NCBI GenBank assembly: GCA_026786335.1
Contig: JAJAYG010000164.1
Location: forward strand, 1 to 8,113
Source of the DNA: Chitinophagales bacterium
GTDB taxonomy: Bacteria > Bacteroidota > Bacteroidia > Chitinophagales > UBA10324
Length of the DNA stretch: 8,113 nt
Reading direction: 5' to 3'
In this document: positions 1 to 5,871 of the stretch, piece after piece
How the letters are laid out: every line of letters starts with the position of its first letter
Numbering within the stretch: position 1 is the stretch's first letter
Notes under the pieces: model-generated
Seen by the model: only the letters and a program-made list of their open reading frames with translations
The model's database searches: none
Told to the model about the DNA's origin: nothing
Program-made: the position numbers and the translations under genes

Positions 1-2027
1 AATGCAGGTGCATCGTTTACTCCGTCACCGGTCATTGCAACAAATTCTCCTTTAGCTTGCAACTCTTTTATTTTTTCTAATTTTTGGTGCGGAAGAACTT
101 CTGCAAAAAATCCATCCATCTTTAATTCATCGCTTACACTTTTTGCAACGGTTGCATTATCACCGGTGAGCAAAATGGATTTGATATTATTGTCGTGAAG
201 CGTTTGTATTGCTTCAGCAGATTCCGGTCTTATTCTATCTGCCATTGAAATGTATCCTGCCAATTGATTATTTATAATTACGAATACAATAGTTTCGGCA
301 TTGCTGCTTGTATAATTTTCGGGTAATGAAATTTTATTTTCTTTAAGATAACCAGGACTTACTACTTTGATATTTTTTCCTTCTACCTCTGCTTCAATTC
401 CCTTTCCGGTAATAGCTTTGAAATTATTTACTTTAGGAATTGAAAGGGAGAGTTCTTTGGCTTTTGCAAGTATTCCGGTCGCAATAGGGTGTTCTGAATT
501 TTGTTCTAATGCTGATGCAATGCGAATAATTTCTTTTTCATTAAAACCTGATTGCAACGATTTAATTCTTGCCACTTCAAATTTTCCCAGTGTGAGTGTT
601 CCTGTTTTATCGAAAATGAGTGTAGTAATCTTTCTTGAATTTTCAAATGCTGTTCTGTTCTTAATTAGCAATCCGTTTTTTGCAGCAAGCGAAGTGGAGA
701 TTGCCACCACTAACGGTACTGCTAAACCGAGTGCATGAGGACAACTGATTACTATCACCGTTACCATTCGCTCAATTGCAAATTGCATTGATTGCCCTGC
801 GAACATCCAAAATGCAAACGTTCCGAAACCCAATGTCAATGCAATGATGGTGAGAATGAGCGCTGCTTTATCAGCAAGCAATTGTGTTTTTGATTTTGAT
901 TTCTGCGCATCATCAACCAGTTTGATTACTTTGGAGAGATAAGAATCTTTCGAGGCATGACTCACTTTTAATTTCAATGAACCTTCGCCATTCAATGCAC
1001 CTGCAATCAGTTTATCTCCTACAGATTTTTTTACCGGAACACTTTCACCGGTGAGCATGGATTCATTCACATAGCTTTCTCCTTCGTTCAAAATTCCATC
1101 AGCGGCAATTTTTTCACCGGGCTTAATAAGAATGATATCATCTGCTTTAAGCGTTTCTGTTTTTACATCACTTGTTTCATTTCCTTTTATTAAGTGCGCA
1201 ACATCGGGCATCAACTGCACCAGCAATTCTAATTCACGCGAGGCACCTGCGATGGATTTCATTTCAATCCAATGTCCGAGAAGCATGATGGAAATTAATG
1301 ATGTCATCTCCCAGAAAAAATCTTCTCCCTTTAAACCAAATACTGTTGCCGTGCTGTAGATGTACGCAGCCGAAATCGCAACTGCAATCAGTATCATCAT
1401 TCCGGGCACGCGGTTTTTTAATTCATTCCAAAATCCTTTCAGAAAAGGAGAACCGCCATAAAAGAAAACTATTGATGAAAGCGCAAATGAAATATATTGT
1501 GAACCCGCGAATTGCCAGTTTACTCCAACTAATTTTTGAAGCATCGGAGATAAAATCATTACGGGAATGGTGATACCAAGAGCAATAAAAAATTTAAATT
1601 TAAAATCTGCAATCATTTTATGATGATCGTGACCTGCCTTTCCCATAGGTGAATTGCCATGCTGCATTTTTGCATGCTCCTCGGCAGTCATGTTCATTTT
1701 TGAGTGGTCCATCTTTGAAGACTTTTCTTTGGATGATTTTTCTTCGGAAGGTTTCATTTTCTCCTCACTCATTTTCGCATGTTCCTCTTCGGTCATGTCC
1801 ATTTTTTTTGAATCATCTTTCTCCGAAGATTCATTCGCATTGGATTTTTCTTCCTTAGAAGTTTCATCTTTTCTTTCTTCTACAGGAATTTCTTCTTTCG
1901 GTCTATTTATCGGAGTTTCTTCTTTTGCAGGTTCTGTTTGGGGAACATTAATAGCAGGATTTTCAATGACAGTAGTAACCTTGGGTTCACCATCATCCGT
2001 ATCTATATTGATAGTAATTTTTGTCAT
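1..2027 (-). CDS. copB: CopB-like P1B-type heavy-metal (copper) ATPase, 3' end outside window
   Basis: Membrane pump that uses ATP to export copper from the cytosol. The frame is open for 675 codons from ATG 2025-2027 and leaves the window without a stop, so the last two membrane helices and the C-terminus are missing. Visible motifs: actuator TGES at residues 326-329, ion-site CPH (429-431) in helix 6, phosphorylation motif DKTGTLT with Asp473, SEHP (His513), and hinge TGDGVND (666-672). Likely membrane segments: 146-163, 178-196, 209-229, 238-256 (with GHW), 388-410, 421-443. CPH rather than CPC is typical of the CopB subgroup (Cu or Ag; direction and valence inferred). There is no HMA domain; instead about 140 acidic/Lys-rich residues contain two Met-His repeats, MDMTEEEHAKM (76-86) and MNMTAEEHAKM (111-121), then GHDHHKM. 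The start codon lies 42 nt after the upstream ORF and has no clear ribosome binding site. Confidence 0.95.
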   Translation of the reverse strand, partial: MTKITINIDTDDGEPKVTTVIENPAINVPQTEPAKEETPINRPKEEIPVEERKDETSKEEKSNANESSEKDDSKKMDMTEEEHAKMSEEKMKPSEEKSSKEKSSKMDHSKMNMTAEEHAKMQHGNSPMGKAGHDHHKMIADFKFKFFIALGITIPVMILSPMLQKLVGVNWQFAGSQYISFALSSIVFFYGGSPFLKGFWNELKNRVPGMMILIAVAISAAYIYSTATVFGLKGEDFFWEMTSLISIMLLGHWIEMKSIAGASRELELLVQLMPDVAHLIKGNETSDVKTETLKADDIILIKPGEKIAADGILNEGESYVNESMLTGESVPVKKSVGDKLIAGALNGEGSLKLKVSHASKDSYLSKVIKLVDDAQKSKSKTQLLADKAALILTIIALTLGFGTFAFWMFAGQSMQFAIERMVTVIVISCPHALGLAVPLVVAISTSLAAKNGLLIKNRTAFENSRKITTLIFDKTGTLTLGKFEVARIKSLQSGFNEKEIIRIASALEQNSEHPIATGILAKAKELSLSIPKVNNFKAITGKGIEAEVEGKNIKVVSPGYLKENKISLPENYTSSNAETIVFVIINNQLAGYISMADRIRPESAEAIQTLHDNNIKSILLTGDNATVAKSVSDELKMDGFFAEVLPHQKLEKIKELQAKGEFVAMTGDGVNDAPA

Positions 2028-2069
2028 CGTATTAAATTATTTTAATTGCTACGTTTATGATTTCAAATT

Positions 2070-2504
2070 TTATTTGTGTAAGTGAAATAGCATTAAAGCG
2101 ATTATCCACGTAACTGTAAAAGCCAATAAAACAAATTTGAAATCTGATTGAAGAATAAAATTTACAAATGTCATAGAGCCAATTGAAGTGATTCCTGCAA
2201 TTACTACAATGATAAATGCTCCTTGTTTTCTTGTTCTGAAAGTTGTCTGGGCAACACAAATAATCAATAACCCAGTTGTAAAAATGTTACCACCCATTAC
2301 CCGTAAAACTTTATGCTTGTCCTTAATCCACTTGCTTACAACTACCGTGAAGTCCATTGTAAAGCCCATCATTTTTCCCGTCCAACGGAACTTTGAATTT
2401 AATCCCGATGCATTTTCTGATAGCTGTTTCAACTCCAATTTAATTGCCATCATCGGCATTGAACTTTTTGTCATGTGCATTCGGGTGTTGCCGCTGTTGT
2501 CCAT
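2070..2504 (-). CDS. Chimeric ORF: SRPBCC fragment fused to a small membrane protein
   Basis: The readable 144-aa frame has two unlike halves. Residues 1-69 resemble the middle of an SRPBCC (START/Bet v1-like) domain: HMTKSSMPMM, then LNSKFRWTGKMMGFTMDF and VSKWIKDKHKV. The expected C-terminal half of that fold (a glycine, a Trp-Tyr-rich strand and the long helix) is absent. From Met70 (ATG 2295-2297) the sequence becomes hydrophobic, with about three membrane segments (roughly 74-90, 97-118, 124-141) ending in FHLHK. A real 75-aa membrane protein could start at 2297, with the SRPBCC part being a remnant in front of it. I do not recognise the membrane part. The stop lies 42 nt before the ATPase start, so co-transcription with the pump is likely. 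The SRPBCC remnant and its nonsense codon are listed separately. Confidence 0.5.
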   Translation of the reverse strand: MDNSGNTRMHMTKSSMPMMAIKLELKQLSENASGLNSKFRWTGKMMGFTMDFTVVVSKWIKDKHKVLRVMGGNIFTTGLLIICVAQTTFRTRKQGAFIIVVIAGITSIGSMTFVNFILQSDFKFVLLAFTVTWIIALMLFHLHK

Positions 2505-2564
2505 GTAAGCAAAAACTTTTTAAGAAGATGAATGAATGAGAATGTTCTTTGTAAAAGTTTTCAT
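2298..2564 (-). pseudogene. SRPBCC-family gene remnant with in-frame nonsense codon
   Basis: Reading from ATG 2562-2564 gives MKTFTKNILIHSSS, then a TAA at 2520-2522, then KVFAYMDNSGNT and the rest of an SRPBCC N-terminal half in the same frame. A single change restoring GAA would give SSSEKVFAYM, which fits the usual start of SRPBCC domains (a strand followed by '..s.ekVfay..d'). The match stops abruptly near KVLRV, where a membrane protein sequence follows in frame, so the gene has lost its 3' half and has a stop near its 5' end. The family binds hydrophobic ligands; no function is expected from this remnant. Its start is 6 nt after the stop of the fatty-acid-synthase-like scrap, suggesting an ancestral operon. 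A sequencing error at one base cannot be excluded. Confidence 0.7.
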
Positions 2565-2570
2565 TTTTAA

Positions 2571-2756
2571 TTATTGCGAAAAAGAACAACTGTGAGGCGC
2601 ACCGTTTTTTGAAAGAACAATTTGCCACAATTGATTTTTCCGTGCGCAGAATGAACCTGCACAATAAAGCAGATAATAGTTCCAGCTACGAAAAAATTGT
2701 TCGTCAAATTTATTTTTCAATTTGTCTCCATAGCAGTAAAATAATAAGCGAGCAGA
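2571..2756 (-). pseudogene. C-terminal fragment resembling cyclopropane-fatty-acid synthase-type methyltransferase
   Basis: Between a stop at 2757-2759 and TAA at 2571-2573 one frame holds 61 codons without a start codon. Its core, KFDEQFFRSWNYYLLYC followed by AGSFCARKNQLWQIVLSKNG, resembles the C-terminal helix and last strand of SAM-dependent cyclopropane-fatty-acyl-phospholipid synthases ('FD..F.R.W.YYL.YC...F..r.....Q.vl.k'). Everything upstream of this C-terminus (SAM-binding domain) is missing, so it is a remnant. A 21-codon hydrophobic frame (2710-2775, MQFAWLICSLIILLLWRQIEK less its last residue) overlaps in another phase and may be part of the same damaged region. The family assignment is from memory of the motif, not a search. 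Confidence 0.5.
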
Positions 2757-2793
2757 TTAACCAGGCGAATTGCATGTTATATTACTTTCGTTT

Positions 2794-3018
2794 TTAAATT
2801 TTTGCTTCCACAATTTTTTTATCAATTGCTTGTTTGCCCTTTGTTCCCATTTTTTTATCTCCTGAGTCCAAATTTTCGTTTATTAAACCACTCTCAGTAT
2901 GTTTGGGATGTTGATTATTGAAATCCTCATTTGTCTTTTTGTCTTCCATACTGCCAACTGCTTGGTCTAACATGGTTCGAGGTTTCTTACTGCTTTTGTC
3001 ATTTTTAGTTTTTTTCAT
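2794..3018 (-). CDS. Small hydrophilic hypothetical protein
   Basis: A 74-aa, very Lys/Asp/Glu-rich protein with no Cys, no signal peptide and no membrane segment, so probably cytosolic and possibly disordered. The central part (SMEDKKTNEDFNNQHPKHTE, then SGLINEN) looks conserved in style; I associate similar short proteins with Bacteroidota genomes but cannot name a family. It begins with MKKTKND after an A-rich stretch instead of a Shine-Dalgarno site. It has its own upstream region with a strong inverted repeat (3031-3063), suggesting separate regulation. It is the only apparently intact frame between the two damaged genes on either side. Function unknown. Confidence 0.6.
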   Translation of the reverse strand: MKKTKNDKSSKKPRTMLDQAVGSMEDKKTNEDFNNQHPKHTESGLINENLDSGDKKMGTKGKQAIDKKIVEAKI

Positions 3019-3030
3019 TTTTTTTTATTT

Positions 3031-3063
3031 AATTGTGAAAAAATTAGAATTCACAATTTGTGA
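3031..3063. promoter_or_regulatory. Operator-like inverted repeats upstream of the 74-aa gene
   Basis: AATTGTGAA (3031-3039) and TTCACAATT (3050-3058) form a perfect 9-bp inverted repeat with a 10-nt spacer. The right arm overlaps a second palindrome, TCACAA-T-TTGTGA (3051-3063). Together they give three TGTGA-type half-sites of the kind bound by CRP/FNR-family regulators, although the 11-nt gap between the first TGTGA and TCACA is not the classic 6. The block lies 13-45 nt upstream of the start at 3018 and after the stop at 3085. It lacks a T-tract in the direction of transcription, so an operator is likelier than a terminator. Confidence 0.35.
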
Positions 3064-3084
3064 TCTAATTTGGTATGAAATATT

Positions 3085-3411
3085 TTATTGAGCTGCATAG
3101 CCACCATCTATCGTGTAATAAGAACCATTTCCGCTGTTGCCCGTGGTTAAGAGAGATGAAAGCCGTAAACTATATAAGCCAAATGCTTTGGGAATTCCCA
3201 TGTGAGTAAAGAATGGATGTGTCACCTCCTCTACCATAACATCCTTTAACTTTTTCATATTCTTCATGCCTTGGTTTTTAGCAAATCAAGAATCATTTTT
3301 CATTTTTGGCATTTGCTGACTTTATGCGATATGTCCACTGAATGCTAAAGCAATAAAACAAATCAGGAAAGAGAGCATCAATCTGCTGATTGAACTTATC
3401 CTGATTTTCAT
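3085..3411 (-). pseudogene. Decayed secreted/outer-membrane protein gene with two in-frame stops and an unrelated tail
   Basis: One frame of 109 codons runs from ATG 3409-3411 to TAA 3085-3087, broken by TAA at 3322-3324 and TGA at 3286-3288. The first part, MKIRISSISRLMLSFLICF plus IALAFSGHIA, is a typical signal peptide; after the first stop come SQQMPKMKNDS, the second stop, then FAKNQGMKNMKKLKD and VTHPFFTHMGIPKAFGLYSLRL. 'HPFFTHMG.P...G.YSLRL' recalls the mature N-terminus of a Bacteroidota envelope protein family, from memory only. The end, GNSGNGSYYTIDGGYAAQ, looks instead like the C-terminus of a short-chain dehydrogenase. The last 60 codons (3085-3267) are readable from an internal ATG but are unlikely to be a real protein. 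The start is 1 nt after the stop of the 34-aa gene, so this was the second gene of an operon. Confidence 0.65.
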
Positions 3412-3412
3412 C

Positions 3413-3517
3413 TTATTTTTTGCGTCTGCCTCTCAATAAAAAGACAACGATGAGTATAACAGCAAGCGGAATAATCCACATGCCCCAACCCATACCCCAG
3501 AAATTATCGTGCATCAT
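3413..3517 (-). CDS. 34-aa single-span membrane microprotein
   Basis: Starts with two Met codons (3512-3517), then HDNFWGMGWGMW, a hydrophobic segment (about residues 15-28: IIPLAVILIVVFLL) and a basic tail RGRRKK. The layout (Trp/Gly/Met-rich outer end, one membrane helix, positive cytosolic end) predicts an N-out single-span protein. The WGMGWGMW head resembles the N-terminal part of small SHOCT-type membrane proteins common near metal-efflux genes, but there is no SHOCT domain. It lies 43 nt after the HMA chaperone gene and 1 nt before the decayed envelope gene. The Met and Trp residues could contact copper at the outer face; that is inference. Confidence 0.65.
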   Translation of the reverse strand: MMHDNFWGMGWGMWIIPLAVILIVVFLLRGRRKK

Positions 3518-3560
3518 TTTGTTTATTTTTTGTGATTCAAGTAAAAATGGGGATGCGATA

Positions 3561-3797
3561 TTATAAAGCTATTGGAGCTCTAAGTTCTTCTATGGTATAA
3601 CCCGAATTACTTAAAGCATCTTGTAGCGTCTCCGCTTTAAGCTCCTCGGAAGAAGTAATTTTTGCTTGCTTCTTTGCCAAGTCAACTGTTACAGATTTAA
3701 CTCCGGGAGCAGCGGATAATTTATTTTTAACGGTTGCAACACAGCCACCGCAACCCATTCCACTAATGTGGTATGTATGTATGATTGAATTTTCCAT
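3561..3797 (-). CDS. CopZ-like heavy-metal-associated (HMA) copper chaperone
   Basis: A 78-aa single-domain cytosolic protein. The metal-binding loop GMGCGGC has Met14, Cys16 and Cys19 (MxCxxC), followed by VKNKLSAAPGVKSVTVDL and the usual strand pattern ending LSNSGYTIEEL, i.e. the complete beta-alpha-beta-beta-alpha-beta HMA fold. Such proteins bind Cu(I) through the two Cys and hand it to P1B ATPases; since the pump in this window lacks its own HMA domain, a stand-alone chaperone fits. It sits 88 nt downstream of the Met-rich 153-aa gene. The Tyr9-x-Ile-x-Gly approach to the loop is shared with the HMA head of the MauE fusion (TYNITGM). No clear promoter or ribosome binding site is visible. 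Confidence 0.93.
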   Translation of the reverse strand: MENSIIHTYHISGMGCGGCVATVKNKLSAAPGVKSVTVDLAKKQAKITSSEELKAETLQDALSNSGYTIEELRAPIAL

Positions 3798-3885
3798 GAT
3801 TCTTGATTATAATTTATTTTTGCTTTCGACATAATTTCAGGTATCGGGATTGCCTTTTCTTCTGTTTCGCTGTTGCCGTATTGTT

Positions 3886-4347
3886 TTATTTTTTCTTAAC
3901 CAAATCCATTCCGCACTTAGGGCATTTGCCGGGCTTGTCACTCATAACTTCGGGATGCATCGGGCAAGTATAGGTTGTTGCCATATTCTGGTTGGGGTTT
4001 GTCTTTTCGGTTTCTGTTTTTGAATCTTTCATCATCATTCCGCAATCAGACATCATACCACTCATATCCATACATTCACCTTCCTTCATCTTCATTTTTG
4101 TTCCGTCTTTCATTTTACATTTGCCATTGGTCATGCATTTAGTTCCATTTTCCATGGTCATGTTCTTATCCATAGGCATTGTTTTTCCATCTTTCATGCA
4201 CATCATTTTTCCGTCTTTCATCATGCAACAATCTTTCATCATTGCAGAATCGGTTTTAGTTTGTGCCAAAGAGTTACTTGCTGTTAAGCACGCTACGAAC
4301 ATTAGCATTGAAGCAAACATGGTAGCAATCATTTTTTTTGGTTTCAT
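3886..4347 (-). CDS. Secreted Met/Cys-rich protein with C-terminal heavy-metal-binding domain (HMBD)
   Basis: A 153-aa exported metal-binding protein. Residues 1-29 form a signal peptide (MKPKKMIATMFASMLMFVAC, then cleavage near SLAQ; the Cys20 context is a poor lipobox, so type I cleavage is likelier). Residues 36-107 are a low-complexity Met/Lys/Cys region with repeated MKDGK- and MMKD-type units; the whole chain has about 31 Met. Residues 126-151 are an HMBD of the type also found in CusB-like adaptors: YTCPMHPEVMSDKPGKCPKC, with Cys128, Met130, His131, Cys142 and Cys145. The likely role is binding Cu(I)/Ag(I) in the periplasm (inferred from composition and domain). It follows the 53-aa HMBD gene after 52 nt and shares its domain and 3' flank. 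Confidence 0.9.
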   Translation of the reverse strand: MKPKKMIATMFASMLMFVACLTASNSLAQTKTDSAMMKDCCMMKDGKMMCMKDGKTMPMDKNMTMENGTKCMTNGKCKMKDGTKMKMKEGECMDMSGMMSDCGMMMKDSKTETEKTNPNQNMATTYTCPMHPEVMSDKPGKCPKCGMDLVKKK

Positions 4348-4399
4348 AATTATTTGTTTGAATTAAAATTTTCTTCAGTTCCGCTGTCGCCTGGTTTAA

Positions 4400-4561
4400 T
4401 TAATTTTTCTTTACTAACTCCATCCCACACTTGGGGCATTTGCCCGGTTTGTCTGAGTTTACTTCGGGATGCATTGGGCAGGTGTACGTTTCCACTTCCA
4501 TATTTTCTTGGGAGTTCAATTTTACATTATGAAGTAACATTTCATGTTTATTGTTTTTCAT
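4400..4561 (-). CDS. 53-aa HMBD (CPMHP...CPKCGM) protein
   Basis: ATG 4559-4561 to TAA 4400-4402. Residues 26-51 are a complete heavy-metal-binding domain, TYTCPMHPEVNSDKPGKCPK then CGMELVKK, with Cys28, Met30, His31, Cys41 and Cys44. The first 25 residues (MKNNKHEMLLHNVKLNSQEN...) have no signal peptide, so unlike its twin this copy should stay in the cytosol unless exported otherwise. The 29 C-terminal residues are almost identical to those of the secreted 153-aa protein (differences N/M, E/D, N/K), and the first 33 nt after the stop still align, so one is a duplicate of the other. It could be a cytosolic metal buffer or a truncated copy that kept only the domain. Confidence 0.85.
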   Translation of the reverse strand: MKNNKHEMLLHNVKLNSQENMEVETYTCPMHPEVNSDKPGKCPKCGMELVKKN

Positions 4562-4660
4562 TGTTTTTTAATTTATGGTTAAAAAGTTTTTTTTTCTTCG
4601 GAAGAAGTGCTATCGCTAATGATGATGTCCATAATCCAGCTCTGATTCGGTTTAGAGCTC

Positions 4661-5035
4661 CTACATTCCGCTCATACCCTGCATTTCCTTCATGCAGCAC
4701 TTCATCACATTCAGTTTTTCCTTCATCATTCCAATCATCTTCATGCACTGCATTGAATCCTTTTCGCACATGCTCATCATATTGTTCATCGTCATATTCA
4801 TCATGCCGGGGTTGCTCATCATACTTTCCATCATCATTTGTTTGCAACTATCGTTGCTCATCATTTCCTGCATCACCTCATTCATGTAAGGTTGATGATG
4901 AGTGATTGAAGCAAAGATTTTTTTTCGCTGATGATCGTCATTGAGACATTGATCGGCAGTTTGATTTGAAGTGCAGGCAAATAGTAAACTCATTGTTGCA
5001 ACAATTAAGAATGATTGCAGAGCTAATTTTTTCAC
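4661..5035 (-). CDS. Met/Cys-rich lipoprotein, probable envelope copper-binding protein
   Basis: A 124-aa protein with a lipoprotein signal: MKKLALQSFLIVATMSLLFA followed by Cys21 (lipobox LFAC), so it should be lipid-anchored in the envelope. The mature part has THHQPYMNEVM (residues 45-55) and then a dense Met region: 28 Met and 7 Cys in all, including MMM, MMNMTMNNMMSMC, CMKM, CC and MSGM at the end. This composition suits Cu(I)/Ag(I) binding. I do not recognise a named family. It lies downstream of the terminator at 5171-5212, so it should start a new transcript from a promoter between 5036 and 5170, where I see no convincing -7 box. A 6-bp hairpin follows its stop codon but has no T-tract. 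Confidence 0.88.
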   Translation of the reverse strand: MKKLALQSFLIVATMSLLFACTSNQTADQCLNDDHQRKKIFASITHHQPYMNEVMQEMMSNDSCKQMMMESMMSNPGMMNMTMNNMMSMCEKDSMQCMKMIGMMKEKLNVMKCCMKEMQGMSGM

Positions 5036-5170
5036 TTGATTTAATTTTGTGATTGAATTTTTACAGAGTAAAGGTGAATATCTAATTGGCGGATGGATTA
5101 CACAACCTTAGAAATAAGTTACATAATTCACACATTTACCTTCTAAAAAATTTTCTCACCTAAGTGCAGT

Positions 5171-5212
5171 AAAAAGGTTGCATGGCTCCGCTTTTTGGTA
5201 ACCATGCAACCT
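5171..5212 (-). terminator. Rho-independent terminator after the DUF3347 gene
   Basis: AGGTTGCATGG (5175-5185) and CCATGCAACCT (5202-5212) form a perfect 11-bp stem with a 16-nt loop. Read on the minus strand the second arm runs straight into TTTTT (5171-5175). It begins 17 nt after the stop of the DUF3347 gene, so it ends that transcript and separates it from the Met-rich lipoprotein gene. Confidence 0.9.
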
Positions 5213-5229
5213 GTAATTCAAGCTAAACT

Positions 5230-5748
5230 TTAGTTCTTTACTTGAATGCTGTCTTTCGTTGATCCGCATGAAGGCATTTTCTTGCCCATGTAGGGATTCC
5301 TGATTTTTGAATCTTCACTCACCCAATAAGCACCCTTGCCATCATTCGCCATCGGGCAATATTGATAGTAAAGAACATTGGTGTTGATGTTAAGCTCCTT
5401 CATTGCCTTATACATTAAGCCAGACAAGGTCACGAAATGTTCACGCTGATGTTCAAGTTCATTGGTTCCTTTGATGTGTTCAGCATGGTAACTCAACTGA
5501 TCGGCATACTGCATCCAGATTTTATGTTGTTCAGCGGTGAGTTTATCCATCGGCACTTTTGCAATGGTATTGAATAATATTTTGGCCGAGGCGCGGGCAC
5601 TATCGCCTTTATCTATTGCCAAAGCATTTTTGAGATTGATGTAGGCGGATAATACATTGTTCAATGATTGAGCGCCGGTTGTTTGCGCAAAAGAATTTTG
5701 CACGAATGCAGATGCAACAATTGCAACTGCTATGATTAGTTTTTTCAT
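5230..5748 (-). CDS. Secreted DUF3347 protein
   Basis: A 172-aa periplasmic protein. Signal peptide: MKKLIIAVAIVASAFVQNSF with cleavage near residue 20-22. The mature chain follows the DUF3347 pattern: a helical part (LNNVLSAYINLKNALAIDKG, AEQHKIWMQYADQLSYHAEH, HQREHFVTLSGLMYKAM), then YYQYCPMANDGKGAYWVSED and RNPYMGKKMPSCG. Conserved putative metal ligands are Cys131, Met133, Met154, Met158 and Cys161, with His88, His91, His100 and His104 in the helices. DUF3347 is also found attached to or beside CusB-type efflux adaptors in Bacteroidota, consistent with periplasmic copper binding; the exact role is not established to my knowledge. Length matches a stand-alone family member. It has its own terminator and a possible promoter upstream. 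Confidence 0.93.
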   Translation of the reverse strand: MKKLIIAVAIVASAFVQNSFAQTTGAQSLNNVLSAYINLKNALAIDKGDSARASAKILFNTIAKVPMDKLTAEQHKIWMQYADQLSYHAEHIKGTNELEHQREHFVTLSGLMYKAMKELNINTNVLYYQYCPMANDGKGAYWVSEDSKIRNPYMGKKMPSCGSTKDSIQVKN

Positions 5749-5816
5749 TTTAATTTTTTGTTTTATTTGTTATTTGAAATTAGGAAAAAATTGAAGATTT
5801 ATTTTGCTTATGAAAA

Positions 5817-5848
5817 GAAAAGTAATCTAACTCTCAGTGTGAATTCAA
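5817..5848 (-). promoter_or_regulatory. Possible Bacteroidota-type promoter for the DUF3347 gene
   Basis: On the minus strand TACTTTTC (5817-5824) matches the -7 consensus TAnnTTTG except for the last base, with TTG (5846-5848) 21 nt upstream. It would give a leader of roughly 60 nt. The spacer overlaps an imperfect palindrome, CTCAGTGT-N7-ACATTGAG (about 5832-5854), which could be an operator. Weak evidence. Confidence 0.3.
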
Positions 5849-5871
5849 CATTGAGTTTAAACAGTAAGAAA

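Noticed and set aside
2520..3324. Reassigned stop codons (alternative genetic code or recoding) to explain the in-frame TAA and TGA codons
   Set aside because: TAA, TGA and TAG all end clean genes elsewhere in the window, and the 675-codon ATPase frame has none. Gene decay explains the stops better, and no selenocysteine-type element is visible after the TGA.
3992..4366. Plus-strand frame opposite the Met-rich gene, rich in Ile, Phe and Ser
   Set aside because: It is the antisense of ATG/AAA-rich codons, which read as CAT/TTT; no start signal or family resemblance. The same applies to plus-strand frames opposite the ATPase and the lipoprotein.
4638..4659. AGCTCT-N10-AGAGCT hairpin just after the lipoprotein stop
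   Set aside because: Only 6 bp and no T-tract follows on the minus strand, so it does not qualify as an intrinsic terminator.
4548..4847. 99-codon minus-strand frame overlapping the lipoprotein in another phase, rich in Asp, Glu and His
   Set aside because: A frame-shifted shadow of the Met-rich coding sequence (ATGATG read as GATGAT); the lipoprotein frame has a signal peptide and is far more convincing.
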